From Chryseobacterium sp. 7 (GTDB lineage Bacteria > Bacteroidota > Bacteroidia > Flavobacteriales > Weeksellaceae): DNA of 64,000 nt. Positions 51,897 through 58,873 of this stretch are shown here, piece after piece; positions within the stretch are counted from its first letter, which is position 1, and each line of letters begins with the position of its first letter. The notes beneath the pieces were generated by a model. The model had not been told where the DNA came from. It ran no database searches and saw nothing but the letters and a program-made list of their open reading frames with translations. The translations under genes were made by a program, and so were the position numbers. Location of the stretch: NCBI RefSeq assembly GCF_003663845.1, contig NZ_RCCA01000001.1, positions 806,001 to 870,000 on the forward strand, read 5' to 3'.

Positions 51897-52730
51897 TTAA
51901 TAATTGGGTTTTTTGGCGGTCTTTTTTTCCTGTAAAGAATGATCATCCATGAGGAAGGGGATTTTCTGGTCATCCATCATCAGGATAAAGTCCCGGAATG
52001 CCTTTCCTCTGGTAAGGGCAGCAGAGACAATACTTCTTGTTTCATCATCGGGATCTTTCTGAATCCTGATGGCTGTTTCACAGAGGTTCATCAGATTGGT
52101 TCCCAGATTTCCGCGGGGTTTGAGGCTCTGATTGTAAGTTCCGGATGGGTTTTCATGAATGACCACAAGAATATGCGTTTTATACTCTGATTTTAATTTC
52201 AGCAGCCACTGAGTAATTTCCCCACTTTCAGCAACGTTATTAAAGTCTTTTACAAAGTGTACGATGTTGTCAATGATCAGCATTCTGCAATCAGGGTTTT
52301 GTTTCAAATGCTGCTCTACCAATTGTTTTTTTTGGTCTTTGGTAAGGGTTAAAACACTGTAATAATCTATATCGGCGCCTGTCATATAATAAATTCCTTT
52401 TACTGCATCGTGGCTGTCATGCTGTGATTGTTCGGTGTCAATTACTGCAATTTTTTTGCTTTGATAGGTTGAGAACATTTTTTCATTACTTCCATTTAAA
52501 ATAGCCTGACACATTGATTTTATAAGTCCTGATTTTCTTGCTTTTGCAGGTCCGAAAAGAATGGAGATATTATCTTCAGACATGAAAGGGATATGATATC
52601 CATCCTGCTTAATGCAAAGTATGGGAATGGGTTTAGGATAATGATCCGTTCTGCGGATTAAATAATCTGAAATATTGAGTAACACTGGATCTTCATATCC
52701 TGCTGCAATGGGTTTAATCGGCTCAATCAT
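51897..52730 (-). CDS. RepA/RecA-like AAA ATPase (replication)
   Basis: 277-residue P-loop protein of the AAA_25/RepA type. Its Walker A is FGPAKARKSGL (GxxxxxKS) and its Walker B is RMLIIDNIVHF. Later motifs TQWLLKLKSEYKTHILVVIHENP and RGNLGTNLMNLCETAIRI are typical of hexameric plasmid or phage helicase-like ATPases. It would load or act as the replicative helicase together with the two upstream genes. Confidence 0.78.
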   Translation of the reverse strand: MIEPIKPIAAGYEDPVLLNISDYLIRRTDHYPKPIPILCIKQDGYHIPFMSEDNISILFGPAKARKSGLIKSMCQAILNGSNEKMFSTYQSKKIAVIDTEQSQHDSHDAVKGIYYMTGADIDYYSVLTLTKDQKKQLVEQHLKQNPDCRMLIIDNIVHFVKDFNNVAESGEITQWLLKLKSEYKTHILVVIHENPSGTYNQSLKPRGNLGTNLMNLCETAIRIQKDPDDETRSIVSAALTRGKAFRDFILMMDDQKIPFLMDDHSLQEKKTAKKPNY

Positions 52731-52740
52731 TACTCAAAAA

Positions 52741-53382
52741 TTACGTATTATCCGATCTTTGTTGATCGGCAGAACTCAAAGGTTTAACTTCCTTGAATCT
52801 GTATCCTTCATTCCATAATTTAAGTTTTGGAAACTCTTCTTTAGCTTTTTTAAGCAGGTCATTTAGTAATTCTTCTACCTGCTGATAGGTGATCCTCTCT
52901 TCTTTTTTGATTGGGACCATTTTTTGCGGCGTTACTTTTAAGGTCGATAGATGATCATTTTGTTCCCAGTTTTGTTCTCTATACATTTCTTTCAGGTATA
53001 CATCCCGATCTTTCGGTATGCGTTCATACTGCTGATAAATCCAAAGTTCATCTGTAATTTTTCGTATCACTTCTTCTTTGGGGTCTATGAGCATGGTTAT
53101 TCTTCTCATAATATCCATGGCATCAGGCATTCCCATGGGGAAATTGATTTCCTCTAACGGTTTTTCCCGCAAAACGGCTTTATTATTTTCATTCTGAACT
53201 TTATAGCATTTTAGAAGGTAAAATAAGAGAAGAGCATCCTCTAGAGAGGTATTTCGCTGTTTGGAATTCTCTTCATTAATGAGCTGCTGCAAGGCGTCAA
53301 TGTCGGTTTGAGTTAACCTTAATGTTCCTGAATTTCTACTGGCATAATCAAACCTGTTTCGAAGGTGTACAAGAGCTTTCAT
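52741..53382 (-). CDS. Replication-module protein, unknown
   Basis: 213-residue charged helical protein starting at MKALVHLRNRFDYASRNSGTL (ATG 53382), which still overlaps the upstream gene by 35 bp. It has long helices (EEERITYQQVEELLNDLLKKAKEEF-like) and no recognised motif. The context between the initiator-like gene and the ATPase suggests a replication accessory or loader. Confidence 0.6.
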   Translation of the reverse strand: MKALVHLRNRFDYASRNSGTLRLTQTDIDALQQLINEENSKQRNTSLEDALLLFYLLKCYKVQNENNKAVLREKPLEEINFPMGMPDAMDIMRRITMLIDPKEEVIRKITDELWIYQQYERIPKDRDVYLKEMYREQNWEQNDHLSTLKVTPQKMVPIKKEERITYQQVEELLNDLLKKAKEEFPKLKLWNEGYRFKEVKPLSSADQQRSDNT

Positions 53383-54238
53383 ACTGTTTGAATTTTTTAA
53401 TTGCGGTTTCAATAGCCAGATGAAATTCGGGCTGTTTTTCGGCGGTCTGATTGACTTCTTTTGCGATTTTATCAATCTGCTTTACGTCATCTTTGCCTGT
53501 TTTGCGAAAAGCTTTCAGGCTTGAAATGGTGGTAAACCAAAAATCGTTAAAGCCCAATTGCTTCGCCTGGCATCTTTTGAAATGTTCCAGGATGGCAAGC
53601 ATTCTTTCCACTCCGTTTTGGTCATTGACAATAATTAATTTCATGGTATTTACCCACTGATAAACATCGGCTTTGAGCAGATGCGAAGCTTTAGGGTTTT
53701 CTTCGATCCATAATTTCCAAAATCTGTAGGCCAGAATAAAGTGAGATTTATTGCCCTTAAAATTTTGAAGATAGTCGTTGAGATTTTTAATCGAAACAAA
53801 AAGAAATTTTTCTTTTTCCTGACCCTTCACAATATATTTATTAATACTACTATTATTAATACAGTTAGTATATACTTTACCCTTACCAAACCTCGGCGAA
53901 ACCTTGGAATAAACCTCATCCTTAACCTCGGTACTAACCTCATCCCGAGCCTCTGTAAAATTTCCAAAGGTTAGGGAGTATAGCGTTTCAGAAGCTCCGT
54001 TTTTGGTTACAAAATCTATCATTCCTGCCTGTTTTAATTTATTTCGGGCATTTGCCAAAGTTTTGAATGTAACTTTGATGCCTGCTATGATTTTACTATT
54101 GTTATGCTTGAAGGATTCTTTCCATGAGCAAAGGTCGTTTATGCGTATCAGATACATATAAAGAGCGATCTCAGTCGAATTGAATGAATGGATTTCGTTC
54201 ATACTCCAAAAGTGGTCCATAGCTGTTTTAAGATTCAT
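53348..54238 (-). CDS. Replication initiator-like winged-helix protein
   Basis: 296-residue protein with an N-terminal winged-helix region (FNSTEIALYMYLIRINDLCSWKESFKHNNSKIIAGIKVTFKTLANARNKLKQAGMIDFVTKNG), as in phage replisome organisers. A middle acidic repeat (EARD-EVST-EVKD-EVYS-KVSP) and a helical C-terminal domain follow. The repeat region is encoded by 12-bp iterons, as in lambda O, where the origin lies inside the initiator gene. Confidence 0.72.
   Translation of the reverse strand: MNLKTAMDHFWSMNEIHSFNSTEIALYMYLIRINDLCSWKESFKHNNSKIIAGIKVTFKTLANARNKLKQAGMIDFVTKNGASETLYSLTFGNFTEARDEVSTEVKDEVYSKVSPRFGKGKVYTNCINNSSINKYIVKGQEKEKFLFVSIKNLNDYLQNFKGNKSHFILAYRFWKLWIEENPKASHLLKADVYQWVNTMKLIIVNDQNGVERMLAILEHFKRCQAKQLGFNDFWFTTISSLKAFRKTGKDDVKQIDKIAKEVNQTAEKQPEFHLAIETAIKKFKQYESSCTPSKQV
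53891..53958. repeat. 12-bp iterons inside the initiator gene (candidate origin)
   Basis: CCT(C/T)-led units begin at 53891, 53902, 53914, 53926, 53938 and 53950, spaced 11-12 bp. They are flanked by AT-rich stretches (53826-53880), a typical origin arrangement. Confidence 0.55.
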
Positions 54239-54270
54239 TCTAACTAATTTGAAATGTTTCAGGTAAAAAA

Positions 54271-54651
54271 TTAATAACTCTTAATGACCAGTTCTCCTGT
54301 ACGTGGACCGATGGCATCGGTGAGTTCAGTAATACGAAGGTCAATCTTATTTTTAAAATACTCATCTGTTGTTTTAAAGAAAAGCCAGTACAGGATGTGT
54401 GCTGCTGCCGGAATCTCTACCAGATAGTCTATTATTTCCCTTTCTTTTATAGGTCTTTTGCTGGCCTGATCATTTGAATATACAGGGCTTATATCAGAAT
54501 ATTCCGGGTATTCTTTACTTGATAAGAATTCTTTCAGGAACTTGTCAATGTCGGGAACACATTCAAGCAGAATTTCTGATAAGCTAAGTTTAAAGGTGTC
54601 GCTACTGCATGGTTGTGATGGGTTTCTTCTGTTGTCTTGGTAGAATGTCAT
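54271..54651 (-). CDS. Early phage protein, unknown
   Basis: 126-residue acidic protein (LSEILLECVPDIDKFLKEFLSSKEYPEYSD...IPAAAHILYWLFFKTTDEYFKNKIDLRITELTDAIGPRTGELVI). No family recognised. It lies between the antirepressor and the initiator in the early operon. A short hairpin (GTGCT / AGCAC, near 54676-54691) precedes it. Confidence 0.6.
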   Translation of the reverse strand: MTFYQDNRRNPSQPCSSDTFKLSLSEILLECVPDIDKFLKEFLSSKEYPEYSDISPVYSNDQASKRPIKEREIIDYLVEIPAAAHILYWLFFKTTDEYFKNKIDLRITELTDAIGPRTGELVIKSY

Positions 54652-54702
54652 AATATTATTTTATAGGGTTTAAAAGTGCTTTTTTAGCACATTTGAAAGA
54701 AT

Positions 54703-55482
54703 TTATGGTATGATCTTTTTTTTACTCAAAAACTCCCTGAGGAAAACAAATCCTTTCTCGGTCCATTCCATTCTGTTTCTGGTGTCAGAGGTTCCGTCAG
54801 ATCTGAAAAATGGATATGGTATTGTTTTAGTATATCCATTGCCAGAATATTTTGCAGTAAGCTTCCAACAATCATCACCTTTTATTTTGTATTGAATGCC
54901 TAACTTTTTCAATTCTGCATTCAATGCTTTTGCACTTCTAAATCCTAATCTTGCTGATAGGATAGAGGCTGTGTAGGATCCGGTGCTGTTATAACAGTTT
55001 TTTGATAAGTCAACCCAAGGAGCATCACTTATGATCTGTTGCTGCTGGATCTCATTTTGCATTTCCAATTGTTTGTTCTTAAGCTTTACATTTTCGATAG
55101 TTTGCATGGCTACTTGAAATCCTTTAGCCATGATCATTTCAGGAGAGTCATTGTATTGTATAGGAATATATCCACCCGTCAGCCTTATTTGTTTTAAAAC
55201 CTGTTTGATTCCTCTCTTTAAAGTTTTTGCAATGGGTTTTCGTGATTGCATTAAAACTTCATAAAGTCCATTTTCAGTTAAAAAATTACACCACCCTTGG
55301 AGACTTCCTAAGTTTAACTTAGTCACCTCATCTTGGTCAACTCTGCTTATCATGTCAGTCACGTTTGTTAATCCGAGCCATTGAGCGACATCTTTAGCTA
55401 AGAACAATGGATTATCATTTGTTCCATAAACGGTAATGTTTTTACCTAAAATTTCTTTTTGTTCTAATATTTTGATTTCCAT
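54703..55482 (-). CDS. BRO-N / KilAC phage antirepressor-like protein
   Basis: 259-residue protein with an N-terminal BRO domain (ITVYGTNDNPLFLAKDVAQWLGLTNVTDMISRVDQDEVTKLNL...FLTENGLYEVLMQSRKPIAKTLKRGIKQVLKQIR), a coiled middle (LKNKQLEMQNEIQQQQ), and a KilAC-type C-terminal domain (RLGFRSAKALNAELKKLGIQYKIKGDDCWKLTAKY...MEWTEKGFVFLREFL). Such proteins commonly counter the CI repressor or control early genes. Confidence 0.85.
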   Translation of the reverse strand: MEIKILEQKEILGKNITVYGTNDNPLFLAKDVAQWLGLTNVTDMISRVDQDEVTKLNLGSLQGWCNFLTENGLYEVLMQSRKPIAKTLKRGIKQVLKQIRLTGGYIPIQYNDSPEMIMAKGFQVAMQTIENVKLKNKQLEMQNEIQQQQIISDAPWVDLSKNCYNSTGSYTASILSARLGFRSAKALNAELKKLGIQYKIKGDDCWKLTAKYSGNGYTKTIPYPFFRSDGTSDTRNRMEWTEKGFVFLREFLSKKKIIP

Positions 55483-55530
55483 ATTGTTAAATATTTTGTA
55501 ATTCCATCATTTATTTTATTTTTGTTATTT

Positions 55531-55638
55531 TTAAAGGAATTGGATATATCCGGTTAAAAGAATTCCTGCTACGATCGATAGTATTGCAATTGGAGTAGGA
55601 ATGTCTTTAGTGTGTGGTTTCATAGCTATCCTTAACAT
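55531..55638 (-). CDS. Possible 35-residue membrane peptide
   Basis: Short ORF (MLRIAMKPHTKDIPTPIAIL... then SIVAGILLTGYIQFL) with one hydrophobic segment; an inner ATG at 55623 gives 30 residues. It is the only plausible gene in the 440-bp gap 55483-55920. A small membrane protein or chance ORF. Confidence 0.3.
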   Translation of the reverse strand: MLRIAMKPHTKDIPTPIAILSIVAGILLTGYIQFL

Positions 55639-55731
55639 TTTCACTTTGTAACATTTAAACGGAACTGTTTTTATTTTTTTGTATATTGGTGGCTCATCTT
55701 ATTGTTTAGAACAATAATTAATTAAAAAATG

Positions 55732-55870
55732 ATCATCTGCCATGTGCAGGTGATTTTTTATTTTCTGTACATATTCTTTGTCCGTCTACCTGGTAATTTT
55801 GCTTTCTCTTCCTCGGGAAGTCCTTTTCCCCTTTGGGGGGAGTTGTTATTTATCACACCAGACAACTCCC
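55732..55870. terminator. Two hairpins in the early-region gap
   Basis: ATCATCTGC / GCAGGTGAT followed by T6 (55732-55760), and GGGGAGTTGT / ACAACTCCC (55838-55870). They lie between the two small early genes and the antirepressor gene and may attenuate early transcription. Confidence 0.5.
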
Positions 55871-55920
55871 TTTTGCTGCATTATCAATTAATTGTATAGG
55901 GGATATTTTCTGCTATTACT

Positions 55921-56178
55921 TTACATCAAATCCAGGTTATTTATTTTTAGGGCTTGGGCAAGAGCTAATTTTTTAGCATTAGATCCTCTACGGTTTAAAA
56001 TCCTTGAACTATCAATCACGGCTTCCACTCCGTTATTATTCTCTTTGTTCCCGATAGATTCCAATTCTTCAATTTGACATTTTATTAATGTGATTTCTTT
56101 TTTTTGATGATCTACCTTTTGCTCAAGCTTCCAGACTTTGATCCGCAGAGTTTCTAATGTTTGTTTTAAGCTTGCCAT
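55921..56178 (-). CDS. Small coiled-coil early protein
   Basis: 85-residue protein with an N-terminal heptad coiled coil (LKQTLETLRIKVWKLEQKVDHQKKEITLIKCQIEELES) and a basic tail. Unrecognised. It is cotranscribed with the upstream 97-residue gene (14-bp gap). Confidence 0.6.
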   Translation of the reverse strand: MASLKQTLETLRIKVWKLEQKVDHQKKEITLIKCQIEELESIGNKENNNGVEAVIDSSRILNRRGSNAKKLALAQALKINNLDLM

Positions 56179-56192
56179 GTTTATTTTTCCTA

Positions 56193-56486
56193 TTAAGGTT
56201 CAACAATTTCAGAGATAGAATCTTCCATTTTTTTTATATCTTTTTCAGCTGTTTTTATTATTTCTTTTGCATTGTCTATTGCGACTTTCGCCAGAGCATA
56301 CAAAGCCTTTTGATTCTTTTCGTTTGATATGTTTGCATTACAAATCTTAATGTTGTGTAAAGTATTGTACCCGATGCTGTGGTCAAGGGTAATTTTTGCT
56401 ACGTCTTTAGGTTTAGTGTATTCTTTAAAAAAATCTTTCCAATTGTTGCTGATTCGTTTTTTTAGATTGCTTTTCTTTGTTTCCAT
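56193..56486 (-). CDS. First early (lytic-side) protein, unknown
   Basis: 97-residue basic/helical protein (KKRISNNWKDFFKEYTKPKDVAKITLDHSIGYNTLHNIKICNANISNEKNQKALYALAKVAIDNAKEII). It is the first gene left of the operator region and divergent from the repressor, where Cro-like or early regulators sit. No clear helix-turn-helix is proved. Confidence 0.6.
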   Translation of the reverse strand: METKKSNLKKRISNNWKDFFKEYTKPKDVAKITLDHSIGYNTLHNIKICNANISNEKNQKALYALAKVAIDNAKEIIKTAEKDIKKMEDSISEIVEP

Positions 56487-56497
56487 AAAAAATTATT

Positions 56498-56616
56498 TTG
56501 TATTGTTATTATTTTAATTATCTTTGTCACACAAATTTGTTTTTACAAATATACAAACAAAATTCGCTTATTACAAACAACAAGACAAACAAAATTCGTT
56601 GTTTGTTGTAATTTGT
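56498..56616. promoter_or_regulatory. Divergent immunity region: promoters and operators
   Basis: Plus-strand promoter: TTG (56498-56500), 18-bp spacer, TATCTTTG (56519-56526), feeding the repressor. Minus-strand promoter: TATATTTG (56546-56553 reversed) with TTG at 56574-56576, feeding early genes. Operator-like repeats are ACAAATTTGT (56531-56540), ACAAACAAAATTCG at 56553 and 56585, and inverted TTACAAACAAC / GTTGTTTGTTGTAA (56571-56612). The repeats cover the early promoter, as expected for CI binding. Confidence 0.65.
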
Positions 56617-56626
56617 TGATAGTCAA

Positions 56627-57304
56627 ATGGAAAAAAATATAATTGAAATTTCTCAGCGGTTAAGAAGGGCTATAGCTGTTTTAAAGGGAGATATGGTTGT
56701 TAAAACCAATCAAAATATCATAGAGAGAATGCAAGTGAATAAATCAAACTTTTCATCAGCTATTAATGGTAATACGAATTATTTGACTGAAGAGTTTGTT
56801 AAAAAGTTTGTGTCTGCGTTTCCTGGTTATGGATTTGACTTTGATTCTATATGGTATGGTTTGGAATGTCCGGCTCTTGTTAAAAAGGTAGAAAGTGAAG
56901 GCTTAGAAGATAAATATAATGGGTTTTATTATCCTGAGGTAAGGGTTAGTGCTGGATTTGGTGAAAATAATATCCAGCATCATAAAGAACCAGTAATTGT
57001 TCCTGGAGTCTATGAAGAGTTGGAATATATAAATGTTTTTGGCGACTCTATGTTTCCTAAGTTTTCAAGTGGCGATATTATAGGTATTAAACCTATAGAT
57101 TTTAGCTATTTAGTATATGGGCATTCTTATGTTGTTGTCCTTGATAATGGAGACTGTTATATAAAATATGTTAAAAAAGGTTCGGATCAGTATCATGTTT
57201 TATTATCCAGTGAAAATAAATTTTATGATGACATGGAATTTCCTTTATCGAGAATAAAAAGTCTCTTTATTATCAAAGCATTAATTAGTAAACAAACATT
57301 TTAA
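56627..57304 (+). CDS. S24 (CI/LexA-like) phage repressor
   Basis: 225-residue prophage repressor. The N-terminal 80 residues form a DNA-binding helical domain (RLRRAIAVLKGDMVVKTNQNIIERMQVNKSNFSSAING). The C-terminal S24 autopeptidase has cleavage site A109-G110 (VSAGFGE), nucleophile S141 (FGDSMFPKF) and base K180 (CYIKYVKKG). RecA filament contact would trigger self-cleavage and induction. It forms an operon with recA 9 bp downstream. Confidence 0.9.
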   Translation: MEKNIIEISQRLRRAIAVLKGDMVVKTNQNIIERMQVNKSNFSSAINGNTNYLTEEFVKKFVSAFPGYGFDFDSIWYGLECPALVKKVESEGLEDKYNGFYYPEVRVSAGFGENNIQHHKEPVIVPGVYEELEYINVFGDSMFPKFSSGDIIGIKPIDFSYLVYGHSYVVVLDNGDCYIKYVKKGSDQYHVLLSSENKFYDDMEFPLSRIKSLFIIKALISKQTF

Positions 57305-57313
57305 TTTATTAAT

Positions 57314-58381
57314 ATGGAAAACAAGGGAGAAAAACCAAAGACTAAAACCGAAATAAATGGGGTAGGTACAAAAAGTTCTACTGAGGATAAGAACAAAGCT
57401 CTCGCTTTAGTGCTTGATAAGTTAGATAAACATTATGGGAAGGGAACTGTAATGCGAATGGGTGATAGTAAAATTGATGAGAATATTGAAGTTATTTCAT
57501 CTGGCTCATTAGGATTAGATCTTGCATTGGGTGTAGGAGGTTATCCTAAAGGAAGAATTATAGAAATTTATGGTCCCGAATCTTCGGGAAAAACTACTTT
57601 GACGCTCCATGCGATAGCAGAAGCTCAGAAAGCTGGAGGTATTGCTGCGTTTGTTGATGCTGAGCATGCTTTTGATCGTGAATATGCCGGTAAGCTTGGG
57701 ATTGATTTGAATACACTTCTTTTTAGTCAGCCGGATAATGGTGAACAGGCTTTAGAAATTGCTGATAACCTGATCCGTTCTGGGGCTGTAGATATTGTAG
57801 TGATTGATTCTGTTGCTGCTCTTACTCCAAAGGCAGAAATTGAAGGAGAAATGGGGGATTCTAAAATGGGCCTTCATGCAAGATTAATGTCTCAGGCATT
57901 AAGAAAGCTTACGGCTACGATTTCAAGAACAAAAAGTACGGTAATCTTCATTAATCAGTTAAGAGAAAAAATAGGTGTTATGTTCGGAAACCCTGAAACG
58001 ACTACAGGAGGAAATGCATTAAAATTCTATGCTTCCGTAAGAATCGATATTAGAAGAAAGGGAGGCGAAGGGGATAGAATTAAAAATAAAAGTAATGAGG
58101 CAATAGGTAATCCTGTCAAAATTAAAATTGTTAAAAATAAAGTGGCGCCTCCATTTAAAGAAATAGGATTAGATTTAATGTATGGAGAAGGAATATCCAA
58201 AGAGGGGGATATTTTAGATATAGCTCTTGAAAAAGGGATAATTTCTAAAAGTGGTTCCTGGTTTAGCTATGGAGATACAAAGATTGGACAAGGGCGTGAT
58301 GGAGTAAAAGATATTTTAAAAGATAATCCTGAGCTTATTGAAGAGCTTAAATTAAAAATAGTTGAGACAATAAATACTTAA
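57314..58381 (+). CDS. recA: Prophage-encoded RecA recombinase
   Basis: 355-residue full-length RecA with Walker A GPESSGKT (residues 87-94), Walker [13 protein letters not shown]1/L2 regions ([52 protein letters not shown]) and a C-terminal domain. It has an N-terminal extension of about 25 residues rich in Lys/Glu/Thr, and the C-terminus is basic rather than acidic. It lies inside the att borders, cotranscribed with the repressor. The core looks like host RecA, so it was probably captured from a flavobacterial chromosome. It may serve recombination or repressor cleavage. Confidence 0.93.
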   Translation: MENKGEKPKTKTEINGVGTKSSTEDKNKALALVLDKLDKHYGKGTVMRMGDSKIDENIEVISSGSLGLDLALGVGGYPKGRIIEIYGPESSGKTTLTLHAIAEAQKAGGIAAFVDAEHAFDREYAGKLGIDLNTLLFSQPDNGEQALEIADNLIRSGAVDIVVIDSVAALTPKAEIEGEMGDSKMGLHARLMSQALRKLTATISRTKSTVIFINQLREKIGVMFGNPETTTGGNALKFYASVRIDIRRKGGEGDRIKNKSNEAIGNPVKIKIVKNKVAPPFKEIGLDLMYGEGISKEGDILDIALEKGIISKSGSWFSYGDTKIGQGRDGVKDILKDNPELIEELKLKIVETINT

Positions 58382-58383
58382 AA

Positions 58384-58412
58384 ATTAAAATACCTTTTTA
58401 ATTTTAATTCCC
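58384..58412 (+). terminator. Terminator of the repressor-recA operon
   Basis: AATTAAAAT / ATTTTAATT stem just after the recA stop; AT-rich and modest in strength. Confidence 0.5.
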
Positions 58413-58438
58413 TTAAAATAGGGCGTTTATATGTGTTG

Positions 58439-58466
58439 CAATCGTGCAAAATACCGTGTAAAAATA
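58439..58466 (+). repeat. Candidate integrase arm sites, right
   Basis: AATCGTGCAAAAT and ACCGTGTAAAAAT parallel the pair beside the integrase (14185-14210), about 90 bp inside attR. Confidence 0.5.
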
Positions 58467-58552
58467 CTTAAAATTTAACATAATTTAACTAAATTATTAA
58501 TTCGTAACGTTTTGATTTATAGTGATAAAGGGAAATTGGATGACAGAAATAA

Positions 58553-58611
58553 AGGACTTAAAATCCTGTGTCCGCAAGGACGTACGGGTTCAAGTCCCGT
58601 CTGGGGTACAA
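58553..58611 (+). other. attR: 59-bp tRNA-Leu 3' repeat
   Basis: Exact copy of the tRNA-Leu(UAA) 3' part at 14048-14106. The upstream half of a tRNA is missing, so this is a displaced fragment and not a gene. Confidence 0.92.
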
Positions 58612-58645
58612 AGCCCTCTGTAATAATTTACGGAGGGCTTTTTTG
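58611..58645 (+). terminator. Original tRNA-cluster terminator beside attR
   Basis: AGCCCTCTGTAA / TTACGGAGGGCT stem plus T6; homologous to 13745-13777. It marks the return to host DNA. Confidence 0.85.
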
Positions 58646-58873
58646 TTTTCAATAATCATATTAAAATATATATAGTACAAAATAAATTTAATACGTCAGG
58701 TTCTGTCGCTTTCTGCATTGATATTTGTAACAATAAAACGCAAATATGAAATTCATACCAAAGTAAAAAAGATTCTGAGCCGGACGTTATAGTCTTAATC
58801 AAATATTCGGCTCTTTACCTAAACTTTGTTTCGATTTTCATGCTGAATTTTTATTAACCTAAAATTTTAAGCA
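58646..58873 (+). promoter_or_regulatory. Intergenic leader of the papain-fold toxin gene
   Basis: No gene. It contains GAGCCG (58777-58782) / CGGCTC (58808-58813), a stem-loop with a 25-nt loop in the likely 5' leader. GATATTTG near 58720 is an imperfect -7 box. Confidence 0.35.

Larger units (their letters stand above)
14048..58611. mobile_element. Integrated temperate prophage with cargo (about 44.5 kb)
   Basis: Bounded by the 59-bp tRNA-Leu(UAA) repeats. It contains a tyrosine integrase, S24 repressor plus recA, replication genes, terminase, portal, capsid, a full P2/Mu-type contractile tail set, a Dam methylase and a single-chain restriction-modification enzyme. About 10 kb of RHS toxin cargo lies between the integrase and the tail genes. 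All structural genes appear intact, but no lysis genes were recognised, so its ability to form plaques is uncertain. The DNA right of attR starts with the native tRNA-cluster terminator, confirming the boundary. Confidence 0.9.

Noticed and set aside
58553..58611. A fourth tRNA-Leu gene
   Set aside because: Only the 3' 59 bp are present; the acceptor 5' strand and D-arm are absent, so it is the attR fragment.
14048..58611. Tailocin or other phage-tail-like particle without DNA
   Set aside because: Terminase subunits, portal and capsid are all present and intact, so a complete phage is the better reading.
14048..58611. Mu-type transposable prophage
   Set aside because: There is no MuA/MuB transposase; a tyrosine integrase and tRNA att repeats explain insertion, though some structural genes are Mu-like.
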